A DNA stretch of 64,000 bases. It comes from Pyropia haitanensis. Its lineage: Eukaryota; Rhodophyta; Bangiophyceae; Bangiales; Bangiaceae. The DNA lies in NCBI GenBank assembly GCA_008729055.1, contig SDUX01000005.1:2476955-2540954 (forward strand). Direction: 5' to 3'. The position numbers were made by a program, and so were the translations under genes. The notes beneath the pieces were generated by a model, which was given only the letters and a program-made list of their open reading frames with translations, was not told the DNA's origin and did no database searches. This document shows positions 21,950-31,399 of the stretch, piece after piece (position 1 is the stretch's first letter; the number at the start of each line of letters is the position of its first letter).

Positions 21950-22095
21950 GCGGCCCCCGGGGAATCATGCCTGGACGAAAAATCTATGCTTTCTTGCAAC
22001 GTACAGTATTTTCCGTGGGTGACGTAGCCACCACAGGGACCGCCGCGTGGTCTGTTGTCAGGCGCTCTCAGCGCTATTCGTAGCATAGTGGGCGT
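21950..22095. repeat. Diverged third copy of the 311-bp repeat's second half
   Basis: CTATGCTTTCTTGCAACGTA and TATTTTCCGTGGGTGACGTAG match the tandem units at 20133-20754, with point differences (for example GGACGAAAAATC for GGACGGAAAATC). It lies about 1.2 kb from the tandem array. Confidence 0.85.
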
Positions 22096-22567
22096 GGTCA
22101 ACGTAGTGATCGGTGGGCGAGATACGCAGCGTGACATGACAACGGTACGCGAGGGCTCTCAGGTCGCGATAAGTAGCTCTCCACAACTCCTTCTCGGGTA
22201 TACTGGCGACCGTGACATGTCCGCACACCCCCTCCCAGAGGCGTCGTGGAGGGGGGTTCAGGAGTATACTGGTCAGGCGATGTATCCCCAATTGGAAGAA
22301 TGGCCTCTGTGAGAGGGTCTAGTACACGCCGTTCTCGAGATACGCGTCCGCGAATATTTGTACTGGGCCCATTTTAGACCATTTCAGCCCAATCTGGGGT
22401 GCTGTGTGGTACCAACCACGAGTATCCCGCAGTATACCCCAGTAGCAGTGGTACGTTTTTGCGACGATAGTGACGTCGACAGAAGGATCTCCACGTTCTC
22501 GGATCGGATTCGACAAAACCCAATTCATGTAACTCCTCCCGGGTTTTGGGCATGTTTTGGGCCCCGT

Positions 22568-22631
22568 TGGGGAATGGGAATGGGGACACCCCAATCCGGT
22601 CGGAAATGGGCCATCCCCATCCCCATTCCCC
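22568..22631. repeat. Short inverted repeat of GGGGAATGGG type
   Basis: GGGGAATGGGAATGGGGA (from about 22570) and TCCCCATCCCCATTCCCC (ending about 22631) are inverted copies with one mismatch. They lie about 0.7 kb upstream of the first Harbinger transposase and may be part of its subterminal region. Confidence 0.6.
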
Positions 22632-23315
22632 ATTCTCGCGGGCTGGTTGGGCCTCGACAACGTGTCCGATCGTCGCCGCATGGCAGTTTTTTGCAATCTG
22701 AATCTGACCGTGCACGATCGGTGACGACCGCAGCACGATCGCAGGCGCTTCGGGGCCCCCATCGGGCTCCGCGAAGTGGGGCGAATGGTCGGCGGGTAGC
22801 ACTCGCGTGACCACCACAACAGGCACGTGGCGGCTGCTCGCTGTGCCCGCGCCACTGGCATGGGGCGAGGGGCACACAGGCGGCGTGTCGGCCGGCGGTT
22901 GCGCAGCACCACAAACCGTGCCTGCGTACCCAGTCGCGTGGCGTCCGCGGCCGCGGTGGCGCGCCGCCACAGCAGCCACTGGCAGTGATGTGGCCATGTG
23001 GGGTGTCGGTTGTGGCGTGCCCTCCCGAGTCTGTCCGCGTTCCGGCGTACGGGGAAGTGCTCTCTTTTTTATTGGACGACCGGCCCATTGCTGGAGGGCG
23101 GGACGGGGTGCGAGGTGCGAGGGACATCGATAGCGGGGGCGGGGCGGGGAAGAAATCTGATTGGTTGAGCGCTGTTTCGGGGGCCACAGGTTCTCGGCCG
23201 CGCGCTGGGGTCCGCTGTGATCGTGGTGGGTGCCCACGGTCGTGACCCCGACCGGCGCCATCACCGTCGTCGTGGCCATCACGCTCCCGCGCGCGTTTTT
23301 TGGGACCCACACACC

Positions 23316-24761
23316 ATGGCTGAGGACCTATCGCTCTTGGACGTGGAGGCTCTCTTGCAGGATGCTGAGGACATGGAAATTGCGGAAGCTGTGGCTGCCC
23401 ATCTGACCGTGCTCCACCACTGGAGGACGAGGACGAGAGCTGCCCGCGTTGGCGGCGTGCGGCGGTACAACGGATCTGTTCTTGCACGGCGGCCCAACAA
23501 GCAGCGTAACTTTGCGAGGGGGTTGCGCAGCATTCTGATCGACTACTTTGGGGTGGCAGGGAATCCGCCTGTGTATGACGAGGATGATTTTGAGCGTCGC
23601 TTTCGCGTGCCGCGATCTGTGTTTGTGCGTGTGTATCGGGCTGTGAAGGACCAGCCTGGTTTTAAGCAGGCCATAGATGCCATCGGCCGACCTCGGGCGC
23701 ATCCGCTCCAGAAGCTGGTCGCTGCGTTTCGCGTGCTGGCTTATGGGGAGTCCACTGATCGTCCCGGTGAGTATTGCCGTATCTCTCGCTCGACGGTGGA
23801 CAATTCTGTGCGTGACCTGGTCTCCTGTGTCGTGGATATTTTTGGACCTATGTATTTGCGCCAGCCAAACGCCGAGGAGCTGACCGTCATGCTTAAGCGG
23901 AGCGCGGAGCGGGGGATGCCCGGCTGCATTGGGTCACTTGATTGCTCTCACTGGGAGTGGCGGGCGTGTCCCAAAGGCATGCAGGGGTCGTTCCAGAACA
24001 GGAAGGGGCGCCGATCTATCGTCATGGAGGCGGTGTGTGACGAGGACCTCTACATCTGGCACCTTTTTGTCGGTTGCCCCGGCAGTATGAATGACATCAA
24101 CGTGCTGCAGCAGTCGCCGCTGTACCAGGACGTCACGGCCGGTCTGTGGCCGCCGCGGGACCGGCCCTTCACTGTCAATGGGGTCACACGCACGCTGTTG
24201 TACTATCTGGTGGATAAGATCTACCCCCACTACGCGTTTTTTGTGCAGGCGTATGCCAACCCTGAGACGGACAAGAAGCGGATCTTCAACCGTCTGCAGG
24301 AGGCGCTGCGGAAGGACGCGGAGAGGCTGTACGCTGTGCTGACGGCGCGCTGGCACATTGCTCTACATCCTGCGCGGTACGCCACCGTCCAGCGGATCAC
24401 ACTGCTTGTGAAGGCCGTGGCTGTTTTGCACAATATGGTGACTGAGGTACGGCGGGGCGGGTATTTGTCTCGTCGACGTGCTCGGGAGGAAGCTGGAGGG
24501 ACGGGTGGACTGGGGGGGGGGGCTGGCGTTCCTGCTCCCGGGGTTGGGGCACCCGGCGGCGGGGATCTGGGCGGCCTCCCCCCTCTGGCCCATCCCCCCC
24601 CCGCTGTTCAACCCCTAGGGCAGCTGCCGGTTGATTCCTTTTTGCGGGCTGCGCAGGCGTGGAAGGAGGTGCGGAATCAAACCGCGCACGTTGCTTTGCG
24701 CAATGACCTGGCGGAGGACATCTATAAGAACCGAGCGGCACTTCTGGAGCACTACCTGTGA
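23316..24761 (+). CDS. Harbinger (PIF/HARBI1-type) transposase, 481 aa, intact
   Basis: The best start is ATG 23316 (ACACCATGG, MAEDLS...). The frame is open to 24761. It matches the plant-type Harbinger nuclease family. GMPGCIGSLDCSHWEW carries the first catalytic Asp (near residue 210), CPGSMNDINVLQQSPL the second (near 260), and RLQEALRKDAERLYAVL supplies the Glu (near 335). An N-terminal acidic helix region and YFGVAGNPPVYDEDDFERRF precede a helix-turn-helix-like segment. The tail after residue 390 is Gly/Pro-rich, ending in a helical block. The enzyme would excise and insert the element together with the Myb-like partner encoded convergently at 25840-28079. All three acidic residues are present and I see no break, so this copy could be active. 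Confidence 0.9.
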   Translation: MAEDLSLLDVEALLQDAEDMEIAEAVAAHLTVLHHWRTRTRAARVGGVRRYNGSVLARRPNKQRNFARGLRSILIDYFGVAGNPPVYDEDDFERRFRVPRSVFVRVYRAVKDQPGFKQAIDAIGRPRAHPLQKLVAAFRVLAYGESTDRPGEYCRISRSTVDNSVRDLVSCVVDIFGPMYLRQPNAEELTVMLKRSAERGMPGCIGSLDCSHWEWRACPKGMQGSFQNRKGRRSIVMEAVCDEDLYIWHLFVGCPGSMNDINVLQQSPLYQDVTAGLWPPRDRPFTVNGVTRTLLYYLVDKIYPHYAFFVQAYANPETDKKRIFNRLQEALRKDAERLYAVLTARWHIALHPARYATVQRITLLVKAVAVLHNMVTEVRRGGYLSRRRAREEAGGTGGLGGGAGVPAPGVGAPGGGDLGGLPPLAHPPPAVQPLGQLPVDSFLRAAQAWKEVRNQTAHVALRNDLAEDIYKNRAALLEHYL

Positions 24762-24801
24762 GTGTCTGTTGAGTCTGCTGGGGCGGTTGTGGCATCAATA
24801 G

Positions 24802-24845
24802 AAAGGTTTTTTTTCCCCATTGGGCAGGGGTTTTTTTTTCCTTGG
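24802..24845 (+). terminator. Double poly-T motif after Harbinger transposase 1
   Basis: GGTTTTTTTTCCCC, an 8-base spacer, then GGGGTTTTTTTTTCC starts 41 bp past the stop codon. The same arrangement follows the other Harbinger ORFs in this window. A role as a 3'-end signal is inferred from position alone. Confidence 0.5.
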
Positions 24846-24859
24846 ATCTTTTTGCCATA

Positions 24860-25640
24860 CTGCATCAGCGTGCGTCTCCGGCACGTGTCCGTCAGCATCA
24901 GCGCGGGGTAGGCCCGGTGGCCTTTGCCTAAATGGCTGGGGACAGTGGCAGGGGGGGGGGGGGGCGTCGGCGGCCGCCGCCGTCATGATAGAAGTTCGTG
25001 GTGGGAAGGGAGGGCAACACGAGAGAGGGGACTTTCAGTAGAGGCGGCGGCGTCCTGAGCGGGGTGGGGGAGTGGCGGTAGCGACGGGCGCCTTAGTGCG
25101 GTGCGGCGTAGGGGGAGAGGGCCAGCAGTGGCCGCCTCTGCGCGAGAGCGTAGGGGGGGGGGGGGGTGTGGTGCCAGCGGCTACCCCAGTTGGGGCGGGG
25201 GGGAGAGTCGCCTGGCCGTCTGTAACCGCGTGTGTTTTCCGCCAGCCCACCTCAGTCCCCAAGCTCGTCACCTACACGGCCGCCTTCCCTCTCAGCTGGG
25301 CAGCACGTGCGTCGGTGCCCCCTCTTCTCCTCTCAGTCCCCTTTTTGCTCTCGCCGCGGCTGACACCATTCGCCTTCCCCTGGCACTCCTCGCCCAGTCC
25401 GCCTCCCGTCCATCCCTCACCACACTCGTAGCAGTTGGCTTCACCGGGCTCCCCTCGGCTGGTGGCCGCAAGCACCGCCGCCACTCCTCCTCTCGAGTCC
25501 TGTTCCCCCCACCCGTCGCTGTGGACGCCACCGCGCTGCCGCGGGGTGCGCGCTGCACGAGTCCCTGTCCTCTCAGCCTCTCACGTGACTTTCCCTTTCG
25601 CCTTCCATAGACTGAAAGGGACGCAGATGCCCACAGGCAC
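24860..25640. other. Intergenic spacer between convergent Harbinger ORFs
   Basis: GC-rich sequence with a G12 run near 24950 and pyrimidine-rich runs from 25200 onward. No ORF has recognisable features. Confidence 0.5.
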
Positions 25641-25652
25641 GTGACAAAGTAA

Positions 25653-25694
25653 GCAGGAAAAAAAAAACCCTGTCGAATGGGAAAAAAAACCTTT
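25653..25694 (-). terminator. Double poly-T motif after Harbinger Myb-like ORF 1
   Basis: On the minus strand this reads GGTTTTTTTTCCC, then 8 bases, then GGGTTTTTTTTTTCCTGC. It is the inverted counterpart of the motif at 24802-24845 and lies about 145 bp beyond the stop at 25840. Confidence 0.5.
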
Positions 25695-27270
25695 GCTCAT
25701 GCACTGCTACTACTACAGGTACGGTACGGCCGCAGGTACTGCGACTGCTACAGGTCCAACCGCTCAAACAGGTACAACGCGTCCATGGCAATCAACAAAA
25801 AAGCAATAGACAAACGGAACAGCAAAAGCGATTGTGGCACTAGGTACTGTCCGAGTTGGTCGCGAACGACGACTCAGACGACATGTCCTCCAGCCGAGGA
25901 GCGGCACCAGGGGAGGCCTCGCTGCCAGAGTCAGAGAGAGGCACGGTCCTGCGCAGCGCGGCGTTGAGGCGTTTGGCTGCGGCAGCGGCTTTGCGCATCT
26001 GCGACTCCGTGCCGCGTGACCGCTTCTTCGGCTTGCCGGCTTGGCCACAGGCTGACGGGCGAACGAGAGGCGGGGTGCGACCCCGCCCGCGCATCGTGGC
26101 CGCAGCTGGGACTGGAGCGAGGGGAGGGGGGTCAGAGTTGGCCGCTTCAGCAGCAACAGGCGCGGTGGGAGCGGGTGCAAAGGGCGGCACCACCGCCACA
26201 GCAGGTCCATCAGGTCCAACAGCACCGGCGGTGGGCGGTCCAGGTACCACCCAGACCGGCGGGGCGTCAGGAGGAGGGGGGGGCGGCCGATCCCAGTCTT
26301 CATCGTCAACGATCTCGTGCACTGCAGGTCCAACGGTAGTGGCAGCCGTCCCGGCCGAGGTTGTGGCGGCGTCGCTGGTGTCAAGAGTGATGCCCGCCGC
26401 AGCCAGCGCAGCACGAGCTTTGGCCTGGCGACAAATCTTAGCCTCCTCAGTAAAACGCATCTCGGGTAGGTTGAAGAGAATAATCGACGATCGCTCCTTG
26501 GATGCGTTGGCGATGGCCTCCAGCGCGGCCGTGCTTGCCTTCATCTGCCGGGATATGCTCAGCTCCTCCGCTTTCTGCTTTTTTGCTGCCTTGTTGCCAA
26601 TGGGGCGGCGCTCAAAAGGGCGGACGGCGCGCGACTTGACGGTCGCCCCAGCACCACCACCCGCACCAGCGCCACCAGCACCACCAGCACCACCCGCACC
26701 GCCAGCACCACCCGCACAACCAGAACCACCCTCGCCGCCAGCGCCAGCAGACTGGCCAGCACCAGCGGCACGGCCCGAGTCACCGTCCTCAGCGTCTCCA
26801 GAGTCGTCGTCGTTGTCGATGTCGCTGTCTTCCTCGTCCTCGTCGCCAGTAAAAAGCCCAGCAGCAAGCGAACCAGCAGCACCGCTCCACTTGTCGTGGC
26901 CGCCCATGACCTTTCAGCAGGGCACCCACTTTTCGAGGTGGTAGCTCTTCCGCTTGTTCTCCGCCGTGGCAGTGCCGTCCAGGCGCCGCTGGTGGGCCTG
27001 GCTCGCCTGGTACACGGGCTGGCCCTTGCTGTGGGCCAGAGCTCCCATAATCATTGCGGCCTCATCAGGGTTGCCGGTCAGGTCCATCCGCTGCACAGCT
27101 AGCCAGGAAGACGCAAACGCGCAGACGCCCTTCTTGGCCTTCCCTAGCACCTTCTTGACCGCGCTCACAGTCCGCCGCACGTAGTCCACATTCCCCATGA
27201 CCGCCTCGTCATACGTCTCCGTCACAGCCGCCCAGAACTCGGCATTCCGTTGGTCGGTCCGCTTGATAGG

Positions 27271-27999
27271 TGTGGCAAGTCGAGTGCCTACGGGGTACCG
27301 TAATCAGGGGGGAGGGTTGACGCACAAACCCGTAACCGCAGTGCCAAGTCGATGGCAAGTAAGCGGGACAAAGAAGGATACGTTTAGACCTGCCGAGCAG
27401 GGAGAGGCAGGGCGAGAACGCCGTCGCGGGCCAAGAAGTGGCGCCGCGCGCCCGCCACAACCCTCGATCGGACAGGTCGACCGGGTAGGGTCGACCTGTC
27501 CTGAGAATAGAAGCGAAATCCCTCCAAGACGATAATTGCATGCGAAATTAGTGAGTACCCCCCGAAAGGGCGTACCACAATCGATAGGTAGATCCTATCG
27601 ATCGTCACAGGGAGTACTCGATCCAGCTCCCGCGGCCGCCCTCCCCCGGCCCGGAAGCTGTCCCTCAGACAGAAGGATCACCCGCCGGCACACGCCTTCG
27701 ATCCAATCAGAGGCGGCCGAGGGGGGGGGGCTAACCCCACCGGTGACGCGACCGTTGGGGCCCTGCGAGCCACCCGACTCCTTTGCAGGGGTCGGGGAGG
27801 GGTCGCGACGACGCCCTCGGTGGGTGTGGTCGCTTGCGGGGCTGCCGCGCGTAGCCGTCCATTTAGTCGTGGACGGCCCCCGCGTGCCCCCCTAGGCGCA
27901 CATATGCCATAGGTGTGGCCACCCACGGGGCTGCAGCGCGCGGCCGTCCACGGCTGTGGGACGGCCCCCGCGTGCCCCCCTAGGCGTATATATGCCACA
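27271..27999. mobile_element. 729-bp insertion with ATAGG target duplication, unknown family
   Basis: ATAGG occurs on both sides (27266-27270 and 28000-28004). The ends are inverted: TGTGGCAAG...GTGCCTACGGGG on the left, and TGTGGCATA...CGCCTAGGGGGG read inward from the right. Removing it with one ATAGG restores an open frame that aligns without gaps to the second Myb-like copy. Inside are two perfect hairpins (27470-27501 and 27580-27602) and a roughly 90-bp tandem duplication at the right end (about 27822-28001). There is no ORF for a transposase, so it is non-autonomous. On the coding strand it starts with T|GTGG and the host sequence after it ends in CAAG, so it could also be spliced as an intron. 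Confidence 0.82.
27470..27501. repeat. Perfect 13-bp hairpin inside the insertion
   Basis: GGACAGGTCGACC and GGTCGACCTGTCC are separated by GGGTAG. A second perfect 9-bp hairpin (ATCGATAGG / CCTATCGAT, spacer TAGAT) lies 78 bp downstream at 27580-27602. Confidence 0.9.
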
Positions 28000-28001
28000 A
28001 T
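27822..28001. repeat. ~90-bp tandem duplication at the insertion's right end
   Basis: Two units share GGACGGCCCCCGCGTGCCCCCCTAGGCG and a GCATATGCCA/GTATATATGCCA end. The junction between units contains ATAGGTGTGGCC, which mimics the target duplication plus the terminal repeat. Confidence 0.75.
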
Positions 28002-28089
28002 AGGGTCGTTGCTGACCGCCAAAAAAGCCTCACACAGAACGGACAACTCCTCTTTGGTCCACCCCCGCTGGGATCCCATCGTGGCAAAG

Positions 28090-28824
28090 TCAATAGCGCG
28101 GCGGGGGGCGCGAGGGGCGCCTGTCTGGGCGGCGAGAGCGATCGTCGCCGTCACCCCCACGGCCGTCGGCAGGAGGCGGAGGGGCGCGCGGAGGCGGCGG
28201 CGGCGGGGGCGGCGGCGGCGGCGGCGGCGGCGGCGGGGACAGTGATGGTAGTGGAGGAGGCGGGTGGCGAGGGTGGTAGTCCCGTCCGTCGTCGTGCGGC
28301 CCGGAAAACCGCTGCTGCGGCGGCGGACGGTGACGGCGTGGGTCAGCGGGTGGACCGTGATTAGGCGGCCCACCCGCACGTCGGTAGGCGGGCGGCGACC
28401 ACCCACCGCGGTCACGGTTGCGATGCCACGGTGGGGTGGGCAGAAACTCGTCGTAGGGAGGGGGCGGCACCCAGCCGTTCTCGTCATCAGCGTCCGCGTA
28501 GTAGGGGGGAGGACGTCGGTCGACCGTGCGCTCCCGCTCGAGCTCCAGAAGGGGACGGCGCGCTGGCATCCGGGGAGATGAAGGACGGGGAGGGGGCGAC
28601 GGGCGACGGTGGGCCGGCCCGCCTCCTGAAGTACGCCAGCGTGGAGGGCGCGCCGGCGACAGGCATGGGCACTTGTATGCCTCATGGCAGTGGCAGGAGC
28701 AGGTAGGGCGAGGTGGGGGCCCCCTCCAGCGGTCTAACTCATCGGGATAGGGGCCGCGGGGATCGCGCAGCGGCCGCTTGCGGCTCGCAGCGTACCAAAA
28801 GAAGTCGTCGTAACGGTGGGCCAT
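28090..28824 (-). CDS. Pro-rich ORF, possible N-terminus of Harbinger Myb-like protein 1
   Basis: ATG 28824 opens MAHRYDDFFWYAASRKRPL, followed by a His/Cys patch (CSCHCHEAYKCPC) and a long Pro/Arg region with many PPP blocks, ending at 28090. The Myb-like start at 28079 is in another frame. A frame change in the CGG repeat tract (about 28187-28240) would fuse them. The second Harbinger partner also has a long Pro-rich N-terminus before its Myb-like part, which supports a fusion. No domain is recognised in this part. Confidence 0.4.
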   Translation of the reverse strand: MAHRYDDFFWYAASRKRPLRDPRGPYPDELDRWRGPPPRPTCSCHCHEAYKCPCLSPARPPRWRTSGGGPAHRRPSPPPRPSSPRMPARRPLLELERERTVDRRPPPYYADADDENGWVPPPPYDEFLPTPPWHRNRDRGGWSPPAYRRAGGPPNHGPPADPRRHRPPPQQRFSGPHDDGRDYHPRHPPPPLPSLSPPPPPPPPPPPPPPPPRAPPPPADGRGGDGDDRSRRPDRRPSRPPPRY

Positions 28825-29339
28825 GGTGTGTCGGGTGGTGCGGGGAAGGTGGGCGCCACCCGCACGCGGGGAGCGTGGCTGGGGCCACCCGCGCGCGGGC
28901 AAAGAGAAGGCCGCCCGCGCGAAAGAAATAGCGCGCGCAGAATCCGGTGGTCGACACCGGTAGCGCCTCCGAGACCCACCACGGCAAAAGGGAGGAATGG
29001 CAGGGCGCTCCTGTTTTCCCGGCCAGTAAGTGTTGCCTGCTTCTTGTCTGCCTTGACAAAGATCCTGAGGGCAGGAAGAGACGTCATGAGTGTAGGTGCA
29101 TGGACATTCAGTGGAAGAAGAGGGGCGGCTCGGGAGCGCACATCTAAACACACCGCCATGCTACCGTCACGACATGATGAACTCCACGTCAGAAACTACT
29201 GACCGGTAGGATTCTACTGGCTGGTATATTTCTAATACCCAACAGTGCACGCAGCACGCAGTACGGAAGAGCATTCCCCTGCGTACACTCCAGCCCTCTC
29301 CAATCGCCCCCACTGGCACTCTACTCATCGGAAACGTAC

Positions 29340-31248
29340 CCAGGGTAGATGGTCGGCACGTCGAGCCGGCGGGAGGCATGTTCGAAGCGCAGATTCATGG
29401 TCGCCTGCAGACTGCTCGCGGAGTCGAGGTTGAGCTGCCTGCCCACTCCACTGGCCAGTTTGCTAAGGTACTCCGGGACACCATTGTGCACGTACCGGTT
29501 CACGCCGTTATCCATGACCTGTCATTGATGGAAAGACGCATGACCAGAGAAGCAAAAGATATGTACAGGCCAGTCAGGACTTCGGAAAGAACCGGCGTCT
29601 AGAGGAAAGGAAGCACACGCCAAAAGCAGGAGTCAAAGATGGGGGAGGGCAGAGAGCAGGGGATTAGACTTACATGCAAAAGGTCAAAGCCGGGCAGGCA
29701 ATACAGCAGCTCCGGGCCATTGCCAAGTCCCGCCCAGGCGGCCAACGCTGGCACCACACTGTTTAGGCTATGTGGCAGCTCCAGCTCAGCACGCCGTGTG
29801 GCAGCGCCCCAAAACTCCCCCATTGTCGCGTTGGCGATCTGCGCACAGACTGTCTCTGCCACCACCCGCGAGCGGGCGTCCACCCCCTCAGCCGCACACG
29901 ACGCGTCTCGCGGGCACATGCACGGGGTGCAGGGAAACTGGCACCCAGAGGCCTTCGGGCACATGACAGCCCGCTTCTCTGGCTGGTCGCAGACATAGAG
30001 GAGCGCTCGTGGGGAGATCAGCTGACGGCCGCCACCCGGCAGGTCCAGCAATGTGCCTTCATGGCTGGCCTGCATCCATGTCCGGAAGACCACGTGCAGG
30101 ATCCGCTGCAGGAGCTGTGCCCGCACATCCTGGCCCTTATCCGAGTCCAGGAAGCTTCCAGCAACTTGAGGGATAAAGGCAAGGGTGACCCACCTCTCCT
30201 GCTTGGACTTGTGGTTCAGGATCCGCATGCGCAAGGGGTAAGCACTCACCGCCCCGCTGCCGCTCAGGACGGTTGCGTCGGAGTAGATGTGGAGTCCAAG
30301 CACCCGGCAGGTAGTAGAAATGGTCCCTATGACGGGCCGCCGGTGCTCCGCAAACATCTCCCCATCCCAGCCATCGCGCAGGACCGGGTTTGCACTGGGT
30401 GCCTGTCCAGCAGCTTCTTGCTGGCCAGTACCTTGTCCGGCTCGGCCTTCCGCACATCCTTCTGAAGCCTCCTCTGGTCCCCAGCGCAGGTCCTCTGGTC
30501 TTGCCAGCTTGATCTCCCGTTGCACAGCTTCGAGGGCGTCCCGGAAGAACACCTTGTAGGTGCCACCCTCGATGCGCATGTTGATTTTCCGCCACCCCAA
30601 CGGCGCGACCAATGCCCGCTTCTCCGCGCGCATGGCAGTGATAAACCGGTTCAAGGTGGGAAACGCCGTTGCAAACGGTGCCGTCGTGGCGCCGCCAGCC
30701 CTTTCCACCCATAGCGTGTAGTGGTACAGGCGGCGGAGCTCATTCTGCGTCATCCCCACACCGCCTTCCGTGCAGGTGTGGATGAAGACGAAGCGGAGCT
30801 GGGCGGAGGTGAAGGGAGAGAGCTTGTCAGGCACCGGAAAAGCTGTGACAGCATTGTCGGTGTCGCCGAAAAGCTCATAATATGGAAACACTTTGGCGCA
30901 CACCCCGGTCGAGGGCCCGTCCCGTGGCACACCCTCCTCACAACCACTCCCAGCGCTCTCAAAATCCCTTCCCGGCGCGAAGTCTGACGCTTCATCACCA
31001 GCCGCACTACCACCAGACGGGGTTGGAGGAGAGCGCCGCCGGCGCCCAGCTCGCCGTCTTCTGCCGCAGCGCCGATTACCCCGTCTCGATGACTGGGCAG
31101 CAACGCAGGCTCGGTTTGCCTGCTCTTGGCTAGTGAAGGTGCGGATCAGCTCAAAAAAAACGAGATCACCTCCACCCACCTCCCGCACAGACGGGCCAGC
31201 AACAGCCAGCGTAAGTTCAGTATTGATTGTTGCAGATTCGCAGTTCAA
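29340..31248 (-). CDS. Plavaka-type transposase, partial, with introns
   Basis: Exon 1 covers 31248-29674 and exon 2 29518-29340, joined over a 155-bp intron (GTAAGT at 29673, CAG ending at 29519). The joint reads DLLH|VMDNGV in phase 0. A second donor GTACGT follows at 29339, but I found no convincing next exon. The protein has LGLHIYSDATVLSGSG, AYPLRMRILN, YVCDQPEKR and a CQFPCTPCMCPRD cysteine cluster, in the order typical of Plavaka (CACTA-related) transposases of fungi and algae. The first Asp is in YSD. The catalytic Glu region is missing with the lost 3' part. The usual N-terminal zinc finger was not seen, so the start at 31248 is uncertain. Confidence 0.72.
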
Positions 31249-31399
31249 ATCGTGTGACAGCCTATCAGGACAGTCGTACGTGACACTTGATTCGCCAAAC
31301 AGGCCTAGAGATGTGTGTCAAGTCTGAGGTGTGTGTACTTTTATTTCCACATCGAACAATCGCGGTGTACAAGTTGTTCAAAATCCCTCTGCGTGCAAG

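Larger units (their letters stand above)
19555..22505. mobile_element. Composite repeat region bounded by ~60-bp inverted segments
   Basis: About 60 bp at 19562-19622 (AACGTACCAC..., GGGTATACT..., TACTCGTGG) matches, by eye at about three quarters identity, the reverse complement of about 22430-22490. Between them lie a 311-bp tandem repeat, a 67-bp minisatellite and a diverged extra copy of the 311-bp sequence. No transposase ORF is evident, so a non-autonomous element is possible. No target duplication could be fixed. Confidence 0.4.
25840..28079 (-). pseudogene. Harbinger Myb/SANT-like partner 1, broken by insertion and stop
   Basis: The 5' piece runs from ATG 28079 (MGSQRGWTKEELSVLCEAF..., a Myb/SANT-like start) to 28000. 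A 729-bp insertion (27271-27999) interrupts it. Coding resumes at 27270 with KRTDQRNAEFWAAVTETYDEAV and MDLTGNPDEA. At about 26912 a TGA replaces the Trp found at the same place in the second copy (WVPC-stop-KV against WMNCWRV). Downstream the frame is open again, with DKWSGAAG, an acidic and Gly/Ala-rich linker, FERRPIGNKAAKKQKAEEL (like the C-terminal NAM-associated domain) and helical segments to 25840. The family's role is to bind the element's ends and help the transposase enter the nucleus. The two lesions should abolish a full product unless spliced or read through. Confidence 0.78.

Noticed and set aside
23217..23315. Upstream extension of the Harbinger transposase ORF
   Set aside because: It begins without ATG and is Arg/His-rich. 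ATG 23316 in a CACACCATGG context starts the family-like acidic N-terminus.
25856..26944. 362-codon plus-strand ORF
   Set aside because: It is antisense to the Myb-like partner, which has recognisable conserved segments on the minus strand.
27271..27999. Ordinary spliceosomal intron as the sole explanation of the gap in the Myb-like gene
   Set aside because: The exact ATAGG duplication and inverted ends show a transposon insertion. Splicing remains possible in addition.
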